A stretch of 64,000 bases of DNA from Streptococcus ictaluri 707-05 (GCF_000188015.2 NZ_AEUX02000007.1:434001-498000), one strand, 5' to 3'; counted from the stretch's first letter, positions 38,428-46,238 are shown. Numbers and translations: made by a program. The notes: generated by a model from the letters alone, not told the origin.

Positions 38428-38457
38428 AAAAGAGCACTTCGACTGAAGTGCTCTTTT
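38428..38457. terminator. Bidirectional terminator between hutI and ahpF
   Basis: AAAAGAGCACTTC / GAAGTGCTCTTTT with loop GACT is a perfect 13-bp stem, with A and T runs on both sides. Confidence 0.94.
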
Positions 38458-38492
38458 TAACTTAGAATAGTGTGTTTTAATAAAGAGATAAA

Positions 38493-40025
38493 TTATTGAC
38501 GAATCAGGTAGTCAAAGGCACCAATCGCAGCAGTAGCACCAGATCCCATAGAAATGATGATTTGCTTGTAAGCTGAATCCGTACAGTCTCCAGCTGCAAA
38601 AATACCAGGAATATTGGTTGAACCATGTTTGTCAACGATAATTTCGCCACGATCCGTTAAGTTGATACCACTGTCTTTTAGCCAACCTGTATTTGGGACA
38701 AGTCCGATTTGGACAAAGACACCTTCAAGGTCAATATGTTTTTCTTGACCACCATCACGTTCGGTGTAGTTAAGTCCTGTCACATGGTCTTCACCAACGA
38801 TATCTTTTGTGGCAACATTCTTAAGAGTGGTCATGTTGTCAGTTTGAGCTGCACGGTCTTGTAGGACCTTATCTGCTTTTAGTTCTGGTAAGAACTCAAG
38901 CACGTAGACATGCTTCGCTAAGCCAGCCAAATCAAGAGCTGCCTCTAAACCAGAGTTACCACCACCAATAACGGCAACGTCTTTACCTTCAAAGAGTGGG
39001 CCGTCACAGTGAGGACAGTAAGTCACCCCTTTGTTACGGAACTCATCTTCTCCAGGAACGTTGATGTTACGCCATTTAGCACCAAGTGCCAAAATAGCTG
39101 TCTTAGCTTTCAAGACGGCATCATTAGCCAAGGTAACTTCTACTTCCTCATTTTTAGTGATAGAAGTCGCTAGTTGAGCCTTGATAATATCCACTTCATA
39201 AGACTTAGTATGTGCTTCGATTTCTGCCATCAATTTTGGTCCCTCAGTATAAAGGGTACCAATCATGTTTTCAATACCAACAGTTTCCATGACTTGGCCA
39301 CCAAAGGTTTCAGCCAGAAGTCCTGTTTTTAGCCCCTTACGAGCGGCATAAATAGCAGCACTATTACCAGCAGGTCCACCACCGATAACGAGAACATCAT
39401 AAGTTCCTTTATCAGCGAAGGCTTCTTCTGAAAGAGGGCCTGAGACTTGCTCAATGAGTTGCTCAATAGTAGCACGACCAGAAGTGAATTCTTCATCATT
39501 CAAGAAGACAGTCGGCACAGACATGATGCCTTTTGCTTTAACCTCTTCTTGGAACATGCCTCCCTCAACCATAGTGTGAGAGATGTTCGGATTGAGCACA
39601 GACATAATGTTCAAGGCTTGAACAACATCTGGACAGTTATGGCAGGATAAGCTGACATAAGTTTCAAAGCTCAAAGGACGGTCAATAGTTTTGATGCGAT
39701 CAATCACATCTTGGTCTACCTTAGGAGCTCGTCCAGACACCTGTAAGAGTGCTAGAATAAATGACGTAAACTCATGCCCTAAAGGAAGACCGGCAAAAAC
39801 AACACCGCTATCTTGGCCTTTTTGAGTGACTTTGAAACTTGGTTGACGTTTTAAGACTGCTTTTTCAACACTGATACGATCAGACATTGATGCAATCTCT
39901 TCAATAAACTCTTTTACTTTTTGAGAATTGTCATCCTCACCAAGGTAAGTCTCTAAAACAAGATCAGATTCTAAAAGAGCAAGGTATTGGTTAAGTTGTT
40001 CTTTAATGTCAGGACTTAATGCCAT
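38493..40025 (-). CDS. ahpF: Alkyl hydroperoxide reductase subunit F
   Basis: The 510-residue flavoprotein passes electrons from NADH to AhpC. The N-terminal tandem thioredoxin-fold domain (about 1-190) has the redox CxxC in SLSCHNCPDVV. The thioredoxin reductase-like part has FAD motif VIGGGPAGNSAAIYAARKG, NADH motif VIGGGNSGLEAALDLA, and the second redox pair in TYCPHCDGPLF. It ends with FAAGDCTDSAYKQ. It lies 19 bases after ahpC and ends at a shared terminator. Confidence 0.96.
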   Translation of the reverse strand: MALSPDIKEQLNQYLALLESDLVLETYLGEDDNSQKVKEFIEEIASMSDRISVEKAVLKRQPSFKVTQKGQDSGVVFAGLPLGHEFTSFILALLQVSGRAPKVDQDVIDRIKTIDRPLSFETYVSLSCHNCPDVVQALNIMSVLNPNISHTMVEGGMFQEEVKAKGIMSVPTVFLNDEEFTSGRATIEQLIEQVSGPLSEEAFADKGTYDVLVIGGGPAGNSAAIYAARKGLKTGLLAETFGGQVMETVGIENMIGTLYTEGPKLMAEIEAHTKSYEVDIIKAQLATSITKNEEVEVTLANDAVLKAKTAILALGAKWRNINVPGEDEFRNKGVTYCPHCDGPLFEGKDVAVIGGGNSGLEAALDLAGLAKHVYVLEFLPELKADKVLQDRAAQTDNMTTLKNVATKDIVGEDHVTGLNYTERDGGQEKHIDLEGVFVQIGLVPNTGWLKDSGINLTDRGEIIVDKHGSTNIPGIFAAGDCTDSAYKQIIISMGSGATAAIGAFDYLIRQ

Positions 40026-40044
40026 GGCTTTCCTCCTTTATGGG

Positions 40045-40605
40045 CTAAATCTTGCCGACAAGGTCAAGGCTAGGTGTCAATGTTTCAGCGCCTTCTTTCC
40101 ATTTAGCTGGACAAACTTCACCTGGATGTTTGCGCACGTATTGGGCTGCATGGATTTTATCGATCAAAGTACTTGCATCGCGGCCAATACCATCAGCATT
40201 GATTTCCATCATTTGGATAACACCATCTGGGTCAATGATGAAAGTACCACGTTGAGCAAGTCCATCTTCACCAAGAACGTCAAAGTCTCTTGAGATAGCG
40301 TGAGATGGGTCACCAATCATAGGGTAAGTGATAGTACCAACAACATCAGAGTCATCGTGCCAAGCTTTATGAACAAAGTGTGTATCGGTTGAAACTGAGT
40401 ACACTTCAACGTCTAATGCTTTGAGTGCTTCATATTGTTCTTGTAAGTCACCCAATTCTGTAGGACAAACGAATGAGAAATCTGCAGGGTAGAAGCAGAA
40501 GATCGCCCATTTTCCTTTGACATCTTCGCTTGTCACGCTAATAAATTTACCATTATGGTAGGCTTGTGCTGAAAATTCAGCAATTTCTTTTCCAACTAAA
40601 GACAT
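40045..40605 (-). CDS. ahpC: Alkyl hydroperoxide reductase subunit C (peroxiredoxin)
   Basis: The 186-residue typical 2-Cys peroxiredoxin reduces hydrogen peroxide and organic peroxides, important in a catalase-negative streptococcus. The peroxidatic Cys is in [13 protein letters not shown] (about residue 47). The resolving Cys is in [11 protein letters not shown] near the C-terminus. First gene of ahpCF; GGAGG precedes the ATG. Confidence 0.97.
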   Translation of the reverse strand: MSLVGKEIAEFSAQAYHNGKFISVTSEDVKGKWAIFCFYPADFSFVCPTELGDLQEQYEALKALDVEVYSVSTDTHFVHKAWHDDSDVVGTITYPMIGDPSHAISRDFDVLGEDGLAQRGTFIIDPDGVIQMMEINADGIGRDASTLIDKIHAAQYVRKHPGEVCPAKWKEGAETLTPSLDLVGKI

Positions 40606-40642
40606 GTAAAGTGTCCTCCTTTTTTTAACTTAATATAGTTGT

Positions 40643-40671
40643 ATTATAAGAAAAGAAAATGATTCTGTCCA
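40643..40671 (-). promoter_or_regulatory. ahpC promoter
   Basis: On the minus strand TGGACA (40671-40666) and TATAAT (40648-40643) have a 17-base spacer. A/T-rich symmetric bases near the -10 (TTATAATACAACTATATTAA) resemble a poor PerR box, but the match is too weak to claim. The rest of the 340-base gap up to tRNA-Cys is A/T-rich with no ORF or clear structure. Confidence 0.7.
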
Positions 40672-40906
40672 CTCATAAAACCCTTGATTTTACTGGATTT
40701 ATCTGTATTTTTTCTGACAATTCAAGTGTGAAAAACATCACATTAATTAAAATCATTCTAAATAAGGCGAAAACCCTTTCATAACAAAGGTCAATAGAAA
40801 TGATATTTTCTGACAAAATTAATCTTAATAACATTTTTCTTCTTCTTTGTGACGAAAAAAATTAAGCAGCCTTAAAACAAACATCCAATTGTCATATAAT
40901 TTTATC

Positions 40907-40935
40907 TTGACGAATGATTTCTTTTAAGGTAAAAT
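40907..40935 (+). promoter_or_regulatory. tRNA-Cys promoter
   Basis: TTGACG (40907-40912) and TAAAAT (40930-40935) have an exact 17-base spacer, 12 bases ahead of the tRNA. Confidence 0.8.
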
Positions 40936-40947
40936 AGTTTTTGTTGT

Positions 40948-41018
40948 GGCGGTATAGCCAAGTGGTAAGGCACGGCTCTGCAAAAGCTTGATCGTCGGTT
41001 CAAATCCGTCTACCGCCT
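40948..41018 (+). tRNA. tRNA-Cys (GCA)
   Basis: A 71-base tRNA. The acceptor GGCGGTA / TACCGCC is a perfect 7-bp stem, and the D-arm is a short GCC/GGC. The anticodon loop CTGCAAA gives GCA for Cys. The T-arm loop is TTCAAAT, with one T-T mismatch in the stem. CCA is not encoded. It is the likely phage integration target because the integrase gene lies just beyond it. Confidence 0.95.
40997..41018. other. Probable phage attachment site (attL) at tRNA-Cys 3' end
   Basis: The integrase gene begins its unit 107 bases beyond the tRNA, pointing toward it, the usual layout for tyrosine-integrase phages that use a tRNA 3' end. The T-arm/acceptor part of the gene is then the likely core. The other attachment site is outside the window, so the core cannot be measured. 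Confidence 0.45.
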
Positions 41019-41032
41019 TTAGTATACAAAAC

Positions 41033-41082
41033 AAACCTTGATTAACTTCTTAAAAATGTTGTTAAATCAAGGTTTTTATTTT
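41033..41082. terminator. Terminator between tRNA-Cys and integrase
   Basis: AAACCTTGATT / AATCAAGGTTT is an 11-bp stem with a long A/T loop and a T run. It can end tRNA-Cys on the plus strand and, less well, int on the minus strand. Confidence 0.75.
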
Positions 41083-41124
41083 TTACGACAGGATAAAAAA
41101 AGAGAAAAAAGGAAATAAAGTCGG

Positions 41125-42198
41125 TCAAAAATCGGTCAAATTTCCGAAGATGTCTTTTATTACCTGATTGTTCTTTTCTTTGAGTTTATCTAGCTGATGA
41201 GCATACACTTTTAAAGTGATGTTTAGGTTCTCATGCCCAAGCAACTGAGATATGGATATTAGGTCAACGCCCTTTAAGATTAAAAAAGATGCGTAAGTAT
41301 GACGTAGAGAGTGATTACGCACAGGACGACCAACAATTTTTTTAACTAATCTATTGCAGAGTGAGTTAGAAGCTCCGCATAGCACCCTATTTAATTTGTT
41401 TTCTTTATAATGATTTGCTTTAAATGCTTTGAGCAATTTTATAGTTTGATGATCAATTGGAATTTGTCTTTTTGATTGCTCGTTTTTTGTTTCCTTGAAT
41501 TCTTGAGTTTTTGAGTAATCAAATGATTTATTAATGTCTATAGATCCCTTTTCAAAGTCTATGTCATTCCAAGTTATTCCGGTCGCTTCGGCGAATCGTA
41601 GTCCAGTCACTGCTATGATGTATAGAGTAAAGTAGGAAATATACTGGTATTTCTCACTCGTTACTTTGATTAGATTAAGGTATTCATCCTCTTCAAGGAA
41701 ATCAAATTCTTTTGCTCTAGCTTCTTTTTGAGATTTTACAATCGCACCTTCGGCAAAATTTGTTTTGATAAGTCCACCTCTAACTGCTACATTGACAGCC
41801 CCTTTAATTTGATAGTGGAACTTTTCAAGTGTTTCTTGTGCATATTTTTTGGCAAACTCGTTGATTATTTTTTGGTAAAAGGTATGTGTTACTTTATTAA
41901 GCTTGATATCGCCAAAATATTTTTTGATGTGTTTGAGGTTTTTAGTGTAAGTTTCCCAAGTTTTGTCGACAACGTGTGGACGTTTGTAAATTTCTGCCCA
42001 ATCTTTACAAAAATCATAAAGGGTTATATCTTCATTGCTATTATCTTTGTTAATGTTTGCTTCAGCTTTAATCGCAGCAGCAGAAGCTAGAGCCTTAGTA
42101 GCGAATCCGCCCTTTGACTTTTCTCGTTTTATTCCTTGGTTATCTGTGTAGTAAATGCGATAGGACCACTTATTGCCGCGCTTCCTAAATTTTGCCAT
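41125..42198 (-). CDS. int: Phage tyrosine integrase
   Basis: The protein has 357 residues from the ATG at 42198 (GAGGTG upstream; a GTG three codons earlier lies in the SD). An Arm-binding N-terminus (KRGNKWSYRIYYTDNQGI) is followed by a SAM-like core-binding domain. The catalytic domain has Arg in AVTGLRFAEATG, H-x-x-R in NHSLRHTYASFLIL, and the final His/Tyr in LLGHENLNITLKVYAH. It catalyses site-specific integration, here at tRNA-Cys. Confidence 0.95.
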   Translation of the reverse strand: MAKFRKRGNKWSYRIYYTDNQGIKREKSKGGFATKALASAAAIKAEANINKDNSNEDITLYDFCKDWAEIYKRPHVVDKTWETYTKNLKHIKKYFGDIKLNKVTHTFYQKIINEFAKKYAQETLEKFHYQIKGAVNVAVRGGLIKTNFAEGAIVKSQKEARAKEFDFLEEDEYLNLIKVTSEKYQYISYFTLYIIAVTGLRFAEATGITWNDIDFEKGSIDINKSFDYSKTQEFKETKNEQSKRQIPIDHQTIKLLKAFKANHYKENKLNRVLCGASNSLCNRLVKKIVGRPVRNHSLRHTYASFLILKGVDLISISQLLGHENLNITLKVYAHQLDKLKEKNNQVIKDIFGNLTDF

Positions 42199-42277
42199 TG
42201 TTTTCACCTCATTTTTCTGTTAAAATGGGTACAAGAAAACGAGCCATTTAATGCTTTTTTCTTATACGGTTTTGCCT

Positions 42278-42412
42278 CACGCTCTCCTCGCTAAAATTGA
42301 GCGTGGGGCTTTTTTAGTTTTTTAAAACAAAAAAAGGGCGCTTATTCGAAAACAGGCGCTCACAGTGGAGTTGGACACTCCAAAATAATGTTTCAGTGGT
42401 AGCGAGGCTACC
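42278..42412. repeat. Cluster of four hairpins between integrase and the MazF-like gene
   Basis: Four inverted repeats in 135 bases. They are CACGCTC/GAGCGTG with T6 after it (42278-42315, plus-strand terminator), GGGCGC/GCGCTC (42336-42361, terminator for minus-strand genes with T7), GGAGT/ACTCC (42367-42381), and GGTAGC/GCTACC with loop GAG (42398-42412). They insulate int from lysogeny transcripts. Confidence 0.75.
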
Positions 42413-42444
42413 AAAATTACACCTTAATTCTAACATAGTGATAT

Positions 42445-43254
42445 TTAATTGTCAAGTTTCCCCCACTGGCCAGATAATAACTGCCTTGCGAGAGCTTTAT
42501 CAATGTTGTCCATGATTTCTTTGGACAATGTTATTTTTCCGACAGGGTCAAGATCGTTAATTGGTTTAGCGATTTTTAGTTTGCTGACAGAAGTGATTGA
42601 GTCCAGCTTGGTGTAGGACACCTTGTCATAATTTGCATATCTTTTTTTGAGGAAGTTAATTTTGTCTAAGTCTGATTGTATCCATTTTCGGACAGTGATG
42701 TTTGCTACGGGCACATGAACCCCTTTAGGGTCATATCTATTGTAATATTTCATCCATATATCATGATATTTATTTTCTTTTTTAATCTGAAAAAACGCTG
42801 GGGGAACTGGTAACGAGTGGTGTATCCGTTCCACTTCAGTTGTTAGGTTTAGCACATTTTGAACTGTTTGAACTGTTTTTTCGGCATCATCCATTATGCT
42901 CGTAAAAATCTCTTTGTTAATTGACAGACTCTCTTTAGAATTTTTTGATGTTAGCGGTAAGATAGTTAGCTTTCCGTTATTGGGATGATCTTTTTTATTC
43001 AGCACAATCCCAAAGTGCGAATCGGAAAATTCATTGCCGATATTTATTCCAAAATGAATAAAGACGATAGTTCCTCGTTTGTATCTCTGATATTTTTGAG
43101 ATTTAATTAAGTTTTCTGTTTTAAAAATTTTAGCGCGCTCGAGTTCTTGTCTTGATAATTTGTAAAATTTGGGATTTTTCGGATTATCAGAGATATTCAA
43201 TAGAATTTTCTTGCTACGGCTTAAATTTTGTTTATTCAATGCTTTACTATCCAT
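42445..43254 (-). CDS. PemK/MazF-like domain protein of the lysogeny module
   Basis: The 269-residue protein has a MazF/PemK-type core at about 58-150: KRGTIVFIHFGINIGNEFSD, then HFGIVLNKKD and LTILPLTSK, matching the RGDIV...G...RPALVLS...ILPLTS pattern of these mRNA interferases. It has long N- and C-terminal extensions unlike a classic 110-residue MazF, and no antitoxin gene beside it. It lies 12 bases after the CI-type repressor gene on the same strand, so the lysogen should express it. Position fits a superinfection-exclusion or anti-phage gene; that role is inference. Confidence 0.65.
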   Translation of the reverse strand: MDSKALNKQNLSRSKKILLNISDNPKNPKFYKLSRQELERAKIFKTENLIKSQKYQRYKRGTIVFIHFGINIGNEFSDSHFGIVLNKKDHPNNGKLTILPLTSKNSKESLSINKEIFTSIMDDAEKTVQTVQNVLNLTTEVERIHHSLPVPPAFFQIKKENKYHDIWMKYYNRYDPKGVHVPVANITVRKWIQSDLDKINFLKKRYANYDKVSYTKLDSITSVSKLKIAKPINDLDPVGKITLSKEIMDNIDKALARQLLSGQWGKLDN

Positions 43255-43266
43255 TTCTGCTCCTGC

Positions 43267-44037
43267 CTATCCCTCCCTATAAATATCTACGACTTCTCCG
43301 ATAGTTCTGATATTATCATCTTCAGACAAGTATATTTCTTCGTAGTTGTTGTTCAAGCTTTGAAGATACCAAGCACCACCGTAGTCACGCTTTAGCTTCT
43401 TAACAAAGTTTTTTCCGTTAATTTGAAAAATACCAATATCGTTAATATCGACCTGTGAAGTGATATTAATAAACAAAAGGTCGTTGTCTTGAATAAGTGG
43501 TTCCATTGAATCGCCAGCTACTTTTGCAATAGTATCATATTCTTCAGGAACATCACTAGCACGCAATCTAACTTCCATATGTAGGTTGTCTTCTTGAAAA
43601 GTACCGTTACCTGCCGCAACAAGACCCTCGACATAATCATTGATATAATCTTCTGTCTCCTCAAGCTTTTTATCGAACATAGAAACAACTTTATTTTGTT
43701 CTTCTAATTGTTCGTTAGCGAAGCTGAGGACTTTTTCTTGTCTAGGTTGTTCTAGTTGGTTGTAGATAGAAACGATTTCAGGTTGATTAGATATTTCTGT
43801 CGTAGTGATTTTATCTTCGCTATTAATAGGTTGTACCCCTAGTAAAAATTCAGGAGTTACTCCTAGAACTTTAGCGAAATCATTCGCTCTATCAAGGGGG
43901 AATCCCCTTGTCCTATTGAAATACCTTGATAGTCCAGACTTAGCCATCCCTACCTGTCTTGCTAACTCGCTGATAGATAGCCTCTTTTCTTTTCTTAGTT
44001 CATCAATAATTGTGATAATTTCTTCATTAGTTCGCAT
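43267..44037 (-). CDS. CI-like phage repressor (HTH + S24 peptidase)
   Basis: The 256-residue protein has an XRE helix-turn-helix (about 1-65, SISELARQVGMAKSGLSRYF). The C-terminal LexA/S24 autoprotease (about 150-256) has the Ser in VAGDSMEPLIQDNDL and the Lys in GKNFVKKLKRDYGG. It keeps lysogeny and would self-cleave with RecA after DNA damage. SD AAGGAG before the ATG. An operator matching those near cro lies inside its own promoter, so it should autoregulate. Confidence 0.92.
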   Translation of the reverse strand: MRTNEEIITIIDELRKEKRLSISELARQVGMAKSGLSRYFNRTRGFPLDRANDFAKVLGVTPEFLLGVQPINSEDKITTTEISNQPEIVSIYNQLEQPRQEKVLSFANEQLEEQNKVVSMFDKKLEETEDYINDYVEGLVAAGNGTFQEDNLHMEVRLRASDVPEEYDTIAKVAGDSMEPLIQDNDLLFINITSQVDINDIGIFQINGKNFVKKLKRDYGGAWYLQSLNNNYEEIYLSEDDNIRTIGEVVDIYREG

Positions 44038-44055
44038 ATTTCACTCCTTAAAAGA

Positions 44056-44084
44056 ATTATACCACCGTTCCCTAAAAAGCACAA
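44056..44084 (-). promoter_or_regulatory. Repressor promoter with operator O1
   Basis: On the minus strand TTGTGC (44084-44079) and TATAAT (44061-44056) are 17 bases apart. GTTCCCTAAAAAGCAC (44067-44082) lies between them and is a variant of the operator seen at 44420. Confidence 0.75.
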
Positions 44085-44128
44085 CAAAAACCCCTGGAAA
44101 AACTTTTTAAACTTTTTTGATTTATTTG

Positions 44129-44181
44129 TTGACAATAAAGAACAAAAGTTGTAAACTAAAATTGTTCACTCGGGAGAACAA
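44129..44181 (+). promoter_or_regulatory. Lytic promoter (PR-like) and operator O2
   Basis: TTGACA (44129-44134) and TAAACT (44152-44157) have a 17-base spacer. TTGTTCACTCGGGAGAACAA (44162-44181) is a palindrome with GTTC/GAAC arms just after the start point. An extra AGAACAA half-site lies between the boxes. Confidence 0.78.
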
Positions 44182-44209
44182 AACACAATACAATGAGAGG
44201 AGGATTTTT

Positions 44210-44428
44210 ATGGGAGTTGACTATTTACGAGTTAAAGCCGAAAGAATAGCAAAAGGTTATACCCAAGACTATATGGCTGAGCAGATGGGTTGGTCTGATA
44301 GGGCACGTTATGCGAAACGTGAAAATGGAATTGTTTCATTTGATGCTGACGAATTGGCGAAAGTAGTTCACATCTTAGGATTTTCAAAAGATCAAATAGG
44401 AATTTTTTTTACAAATAATGTTCACTAA
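44210..44428 (+). CDS. Cro-like XRE-family regulator
   Basis: The 72-residue HTH protein reads MGVDYLRVKAERIAKGYTQ... with helix-turn-helix in TQDYMAEQMGWSDRARYAKR. The start at 44210 is set by GAGGAGG; an upstream in-frame ATG has none. It is divergent from the CI-like gene and is the first gene of the lytic side, so it is the Cro counterpart. A third operator covers its last codons. Confidence 0.85.
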   Translation: MGVDYLRVKAERIAKGYTQDYMAEQMGWSDRARYAKRENGIVSFDADELAKVVHILGFSKDQIGIFFTNNVH

Positions 44429-44435
44429 AAAGAAC
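44420..44435 (+). promoter_or_regulatory. Operator O3 at the end of cro
   Basis: GTTCACTAAAAAGAAC has the same GTTC-N8-GAAC design as O2 and the same CTAAAAAG centre as O1. It overlaps the cro stop codon, 240 bases beyond O2. Confidence 0.7.
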
Positions 44436-44458
44436 AAAACTAACGAAGGGAGAAAAGT

Positions 44459-44608
44459 GTGCCAGAAGATTTAATCAAACAACTAGAAGTTGGATCGGAA
44501 TTTCTAGCAAAGACGTGTTTACATAGCAAGATTATTATCACGGTGGATGGTATTCGGCTTGTGGAAACAAAAGAGTTCCACCCAGTGAGCGGAACTCTAC
44601 TAGATTAG
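44459..44608 (+). CDS. Small phage protein, unknown
   Basis: 49 residues from a GTG start preceded by AAGGGAG, 30 bases after cro. Mixed strand/helix composition (KIIITVDGIRLVETKEFHP); no motif recognised. It ends tail-to-tail with the KTSC gene, overlapping by 4 bases. Confidence 0.55.
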   Translation: MPEDLIKQLEVGSEFLAKTCLHSKIIITVDGIRLVETKEFHPVSGTLLD

Positions 44609-44805
44609 ACAATACGTGTATAAGTGTGTATTTTAGCTAATCTATGAATATTTGAGCCAACAGACCCAACCAGAACAGAACGGTATTCCGTTTGGCTTAC
44701 ATTGTGATAATGGTAAATAGAACCATTATTAAACTCAACTTCCAAAGTGTTATTTTCCCAACCAACACTTCGGACGTTACTAGATGAAACGTATTGACGT
44801 TGCAT
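44605..44805 (-). CDS. KTSC-domain protein
   Basis: 66 residues, nearly all one KTSC domain: VSSSNVRSVGWENNTLEVEF followed by NGSIYHYHNVSQTEYRSVL. These small beta-rich domains occur in phages and beside nucleic-acid enzymes; the function is unproven. It is on the minus strand, alone among plus-strand early genes, with GGAGATAAGTT ahead. It may therefore be a lysogen-expressed accessory gene. Confidence 0.75.
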   Translation of the reverse strand: MQRQYVSSSNVRSVGWENNTLEVEFNNGSIYHYHNVSQTEYRSVLVGSVGSNIHRLAKIHTYTRIV

Positions 44806-44879
44806 AACTTATCTCCTTTCCGTAATGATAATCTCATTATAGCACGGTAGGAGGAACTACACAGATAGAAAGGAAACAC

Positions 44880-45017
44880 ATGAGACCAAAGCGATATCCG
44901 TATCAAAAAAGACCAGCTGATAAGCTAGTCATTCCAGAGTTTAAAAAAAGGATTACCTTAGAAGAGTTATTAGAGTCAATATTTGATAATTATCGAAAAA
45001 TTCATTTTTCAATTTGA
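44880..45017 (+). CDS. Small basic phage protein, unknown
   Basis: 45 residues from ATG at 44880 with AAAGGAAA ahead. Starts MRPKRYPYQKRPADK and ends in a short helix (LEELLESIFDNYRK). Lysine/arginine-rich; no family recognised. It overlaps the tail of the opposite gene by 16 bases. Confidence 0.5.
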   Translation: MRPKRYPYQKRPADKLVIPEFKKRITLEELLESIFDNYRKIHFSI

Positions 45018-45226
45018 ACCTTTCCTAATTCTTCAAGTGTTTTAAAAACACTAAGTAACATTTTTTTAGCTGAATCCTCACTAATTCTCAACAATAAATC
45101 TAAGACCTGTTGTTTTTGAGTTTCAGTTAAATCGAGATTGATTTTATCCATTTCTTTTGTAACGTTTTCTCTAATAATGGGCTTTATATCATAATCAGCT
45201 AAAATCTCAAGAATTTTATTATCCAT
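45002..45226 (-). CDS. Small helical phage protein, unknown
   Basis: 74 residues starting MDNKILEILADYDIKPII, placed by AAGGAGGACAAGCC. Predicted mostly helical with a heptad-like leucine pattern (QQVLDLLLRISEDSAKKML). Minus strand, like KTSC and the repressor, so probably expressed in the lysogen. No family recognised. Confidence 0.65.
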   Translation of the reverse strand: MDNKILEILADYDIKPIIRENVTKEMDKINLDLTETQKQQVLDLLLRISEDSAKKMLLSVFKTLEELGKVQIEK

Positions 45227-45307
45227 GGCTTGTCCTCCTTTCCATAATTTTTGAATACAACGGTGAGAGGTCATATTCAAATAAATTATATCAGAAAGGA
45301 TATAAGA

Positions 45308-45354
45308 ACACAATATATTGTGTCGTCAATATACAAAAACACAACATATTGAAG
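45308..45354. promoter_or_regulatory. Palindromic operators ahead of the second HTH gene
   Basis: ACACAATATATTGTGT (45308-45323) is a perfect 16-bp palindrome. A diverged copy, ACACAACATATTGAAG (45339-45354), lies 31 bases on, just before the HTH gene. The spacing equals about three helix turns, which suits cooperative binding. Confidence 0.65.
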
Positions 45355-45366
45355 TTTGGATAATCT

Positions 45367-45543
45367 ATGAAGAAAAAACTAGACAAAATTCTCATTGATA
45401 AAGGAATGAGTAAAAAAGAGTTATCGGAGAAAACAGGAATTAGTTACAACACCATTATGAATATCGGTAAAAAAGATATTTCGTTTAACAAAATGAAAAA
45501 AATCGCCGATGTCTTAGGTGTCAGCCTAGACGAATTTAGATAA
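45367..45543 (+). CDS. Small XRE-family HTH regulator
   Basis: 58 residues, almost entirely a helix-turn-helix: KGMSKKELSEKTGISYNTIM, then IADVLGVSLDEF. It is a third DNA-binding regulator in the early region, distinct from CI and Cro. The paired palindromes upstream are its likely autoregulatory sites. A hairpin AGTCCGA/TCGGACT follows at 45551-45570. Confidence 0.78.
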   Translation: MKKKLDKILIDKGMSKKELSEKTGISYNTIMNIGKKDISFNKMKKIADVLGVSLDEFR

Positions 45544-45599
45544 CAAAAAAAGTCCGACGGGAATCGGACTCAAAACAAAACTTACGAGGTAATTTTATC

Positions 45600-45875
45600 A
45601 TGGATAGCAGATTATTACAAATGCTAGATGAGTTTGAAGCGGGTCTTATTGATCGCAAAATCAAAGTCATGAAAATGATTAACAATGAAACGGAAACTTA
45701 TCCGCTAGAACTCAATAAAAAGCAAGTTAGTAAGATGTTTGGGATTGACCCTAAAACATTTGACGCAAGATTTAACAGCCACAAAGATTTCCCACGTATT
45801 GAAACGGGAGGTCGGGAAAAATATCCACGAGATTTGGTCATTGAGTGGTATCACAGAAATTGGAGTATAACATGA
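45600..45875 (+). CDS. Excisionase/MerR-like DNA-binding protein
   Basis: 91 residues. The C-terminal half (LNKKQVSKMFGIDPKTFDAR ... FPRIETGGREKYPRDLVIEW) is the winged-helix pattern of phage excisionase-like or DUF771-like proteins. It probably binds DNA for excision or early control. It overlaps the next gene by ATGA. Confidence 0.7.
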   Translation: MDSRLLQMLDEFEAGLIDRKIKVMKMINNETETYPLELNKKQVSKMFGIDPKTFDARFNSHKDFPRIETGGREKYPRDLVIEWYHRNWSIT

Positions 45876-46042
45876 ACAAATTAGAATTATTTTTATTAGC
45901 AACAACCGTCATCTTAGCGGTCATTGCTAGGGTGCAACACGAAGTCATCAAAAAACACAATTCGCCAGAGAATAAACGCAGAATTTTTAGGGAAGTGGCT
46001 TTAGAAAACAGCAAGAAATGGAGTGCAGAACGTTATGTCTAA
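45872..46042 (+). CDS. Small membrane protein
   Basis: 56 residues with one N-terminal transmembrane helix (LELFLLATTVILAVIARV) and a basic cytoplasmic tail. It starts within the stop of the previous gene and overlaps the next. Unknown function; small single-span proteins in this region are common in streptococcal phages. Confidence 0.65.
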   Translation: MNKLELFLLATTVILAVIARVQHEVIKKHNSPENKRRIFREVALENSKKWSAERYV

Positions 46043-46238
46043 ATGGGAATTACAAAAACAACTACTGGAAAATGCGACAGATTTTGAGAGCACAGTTGAG
46101 GCTTTACTTGACTTAAACGAGTCTGGCGAAATATCTGATCTGGAACTCTTACTGAATTTAAAGGATAAATTCAGAAGCTATTCCAAAGAAAAAATACGCA
46201 TCCTTAATGAAATTCTCAGGCTAGGAGGCGCAGAATGA
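46035..46238 (+). CDS. Small helical phage protein, unknown
   Basis: 67 residues starting MSKWELQKQLLENATDFES, mostly helical and acidic. Starts inside the preceding gene and overlaps the next by 4 bases (ATGA). No family recognised. Confidence 0.6.
   Translation: MSKWELQKQLLENATDFESTVEALLDLNESGEISDLELLLNLKDKFRSYSKEKIRILNEILRLGGAE

Noticed and set aside
40643..40760. PerR box ahead of ahpC
   Set aside because: A/T-rich symmetric bases exist, but matches to the PerR consensus are too few to report as a site.
42278..42412. CRISPR-like repeats between integrase and repressor
   Set aside because: The repeats are four different hairpins, not one unit with spacers. No CRISPR array or cas gene is seen in the window.
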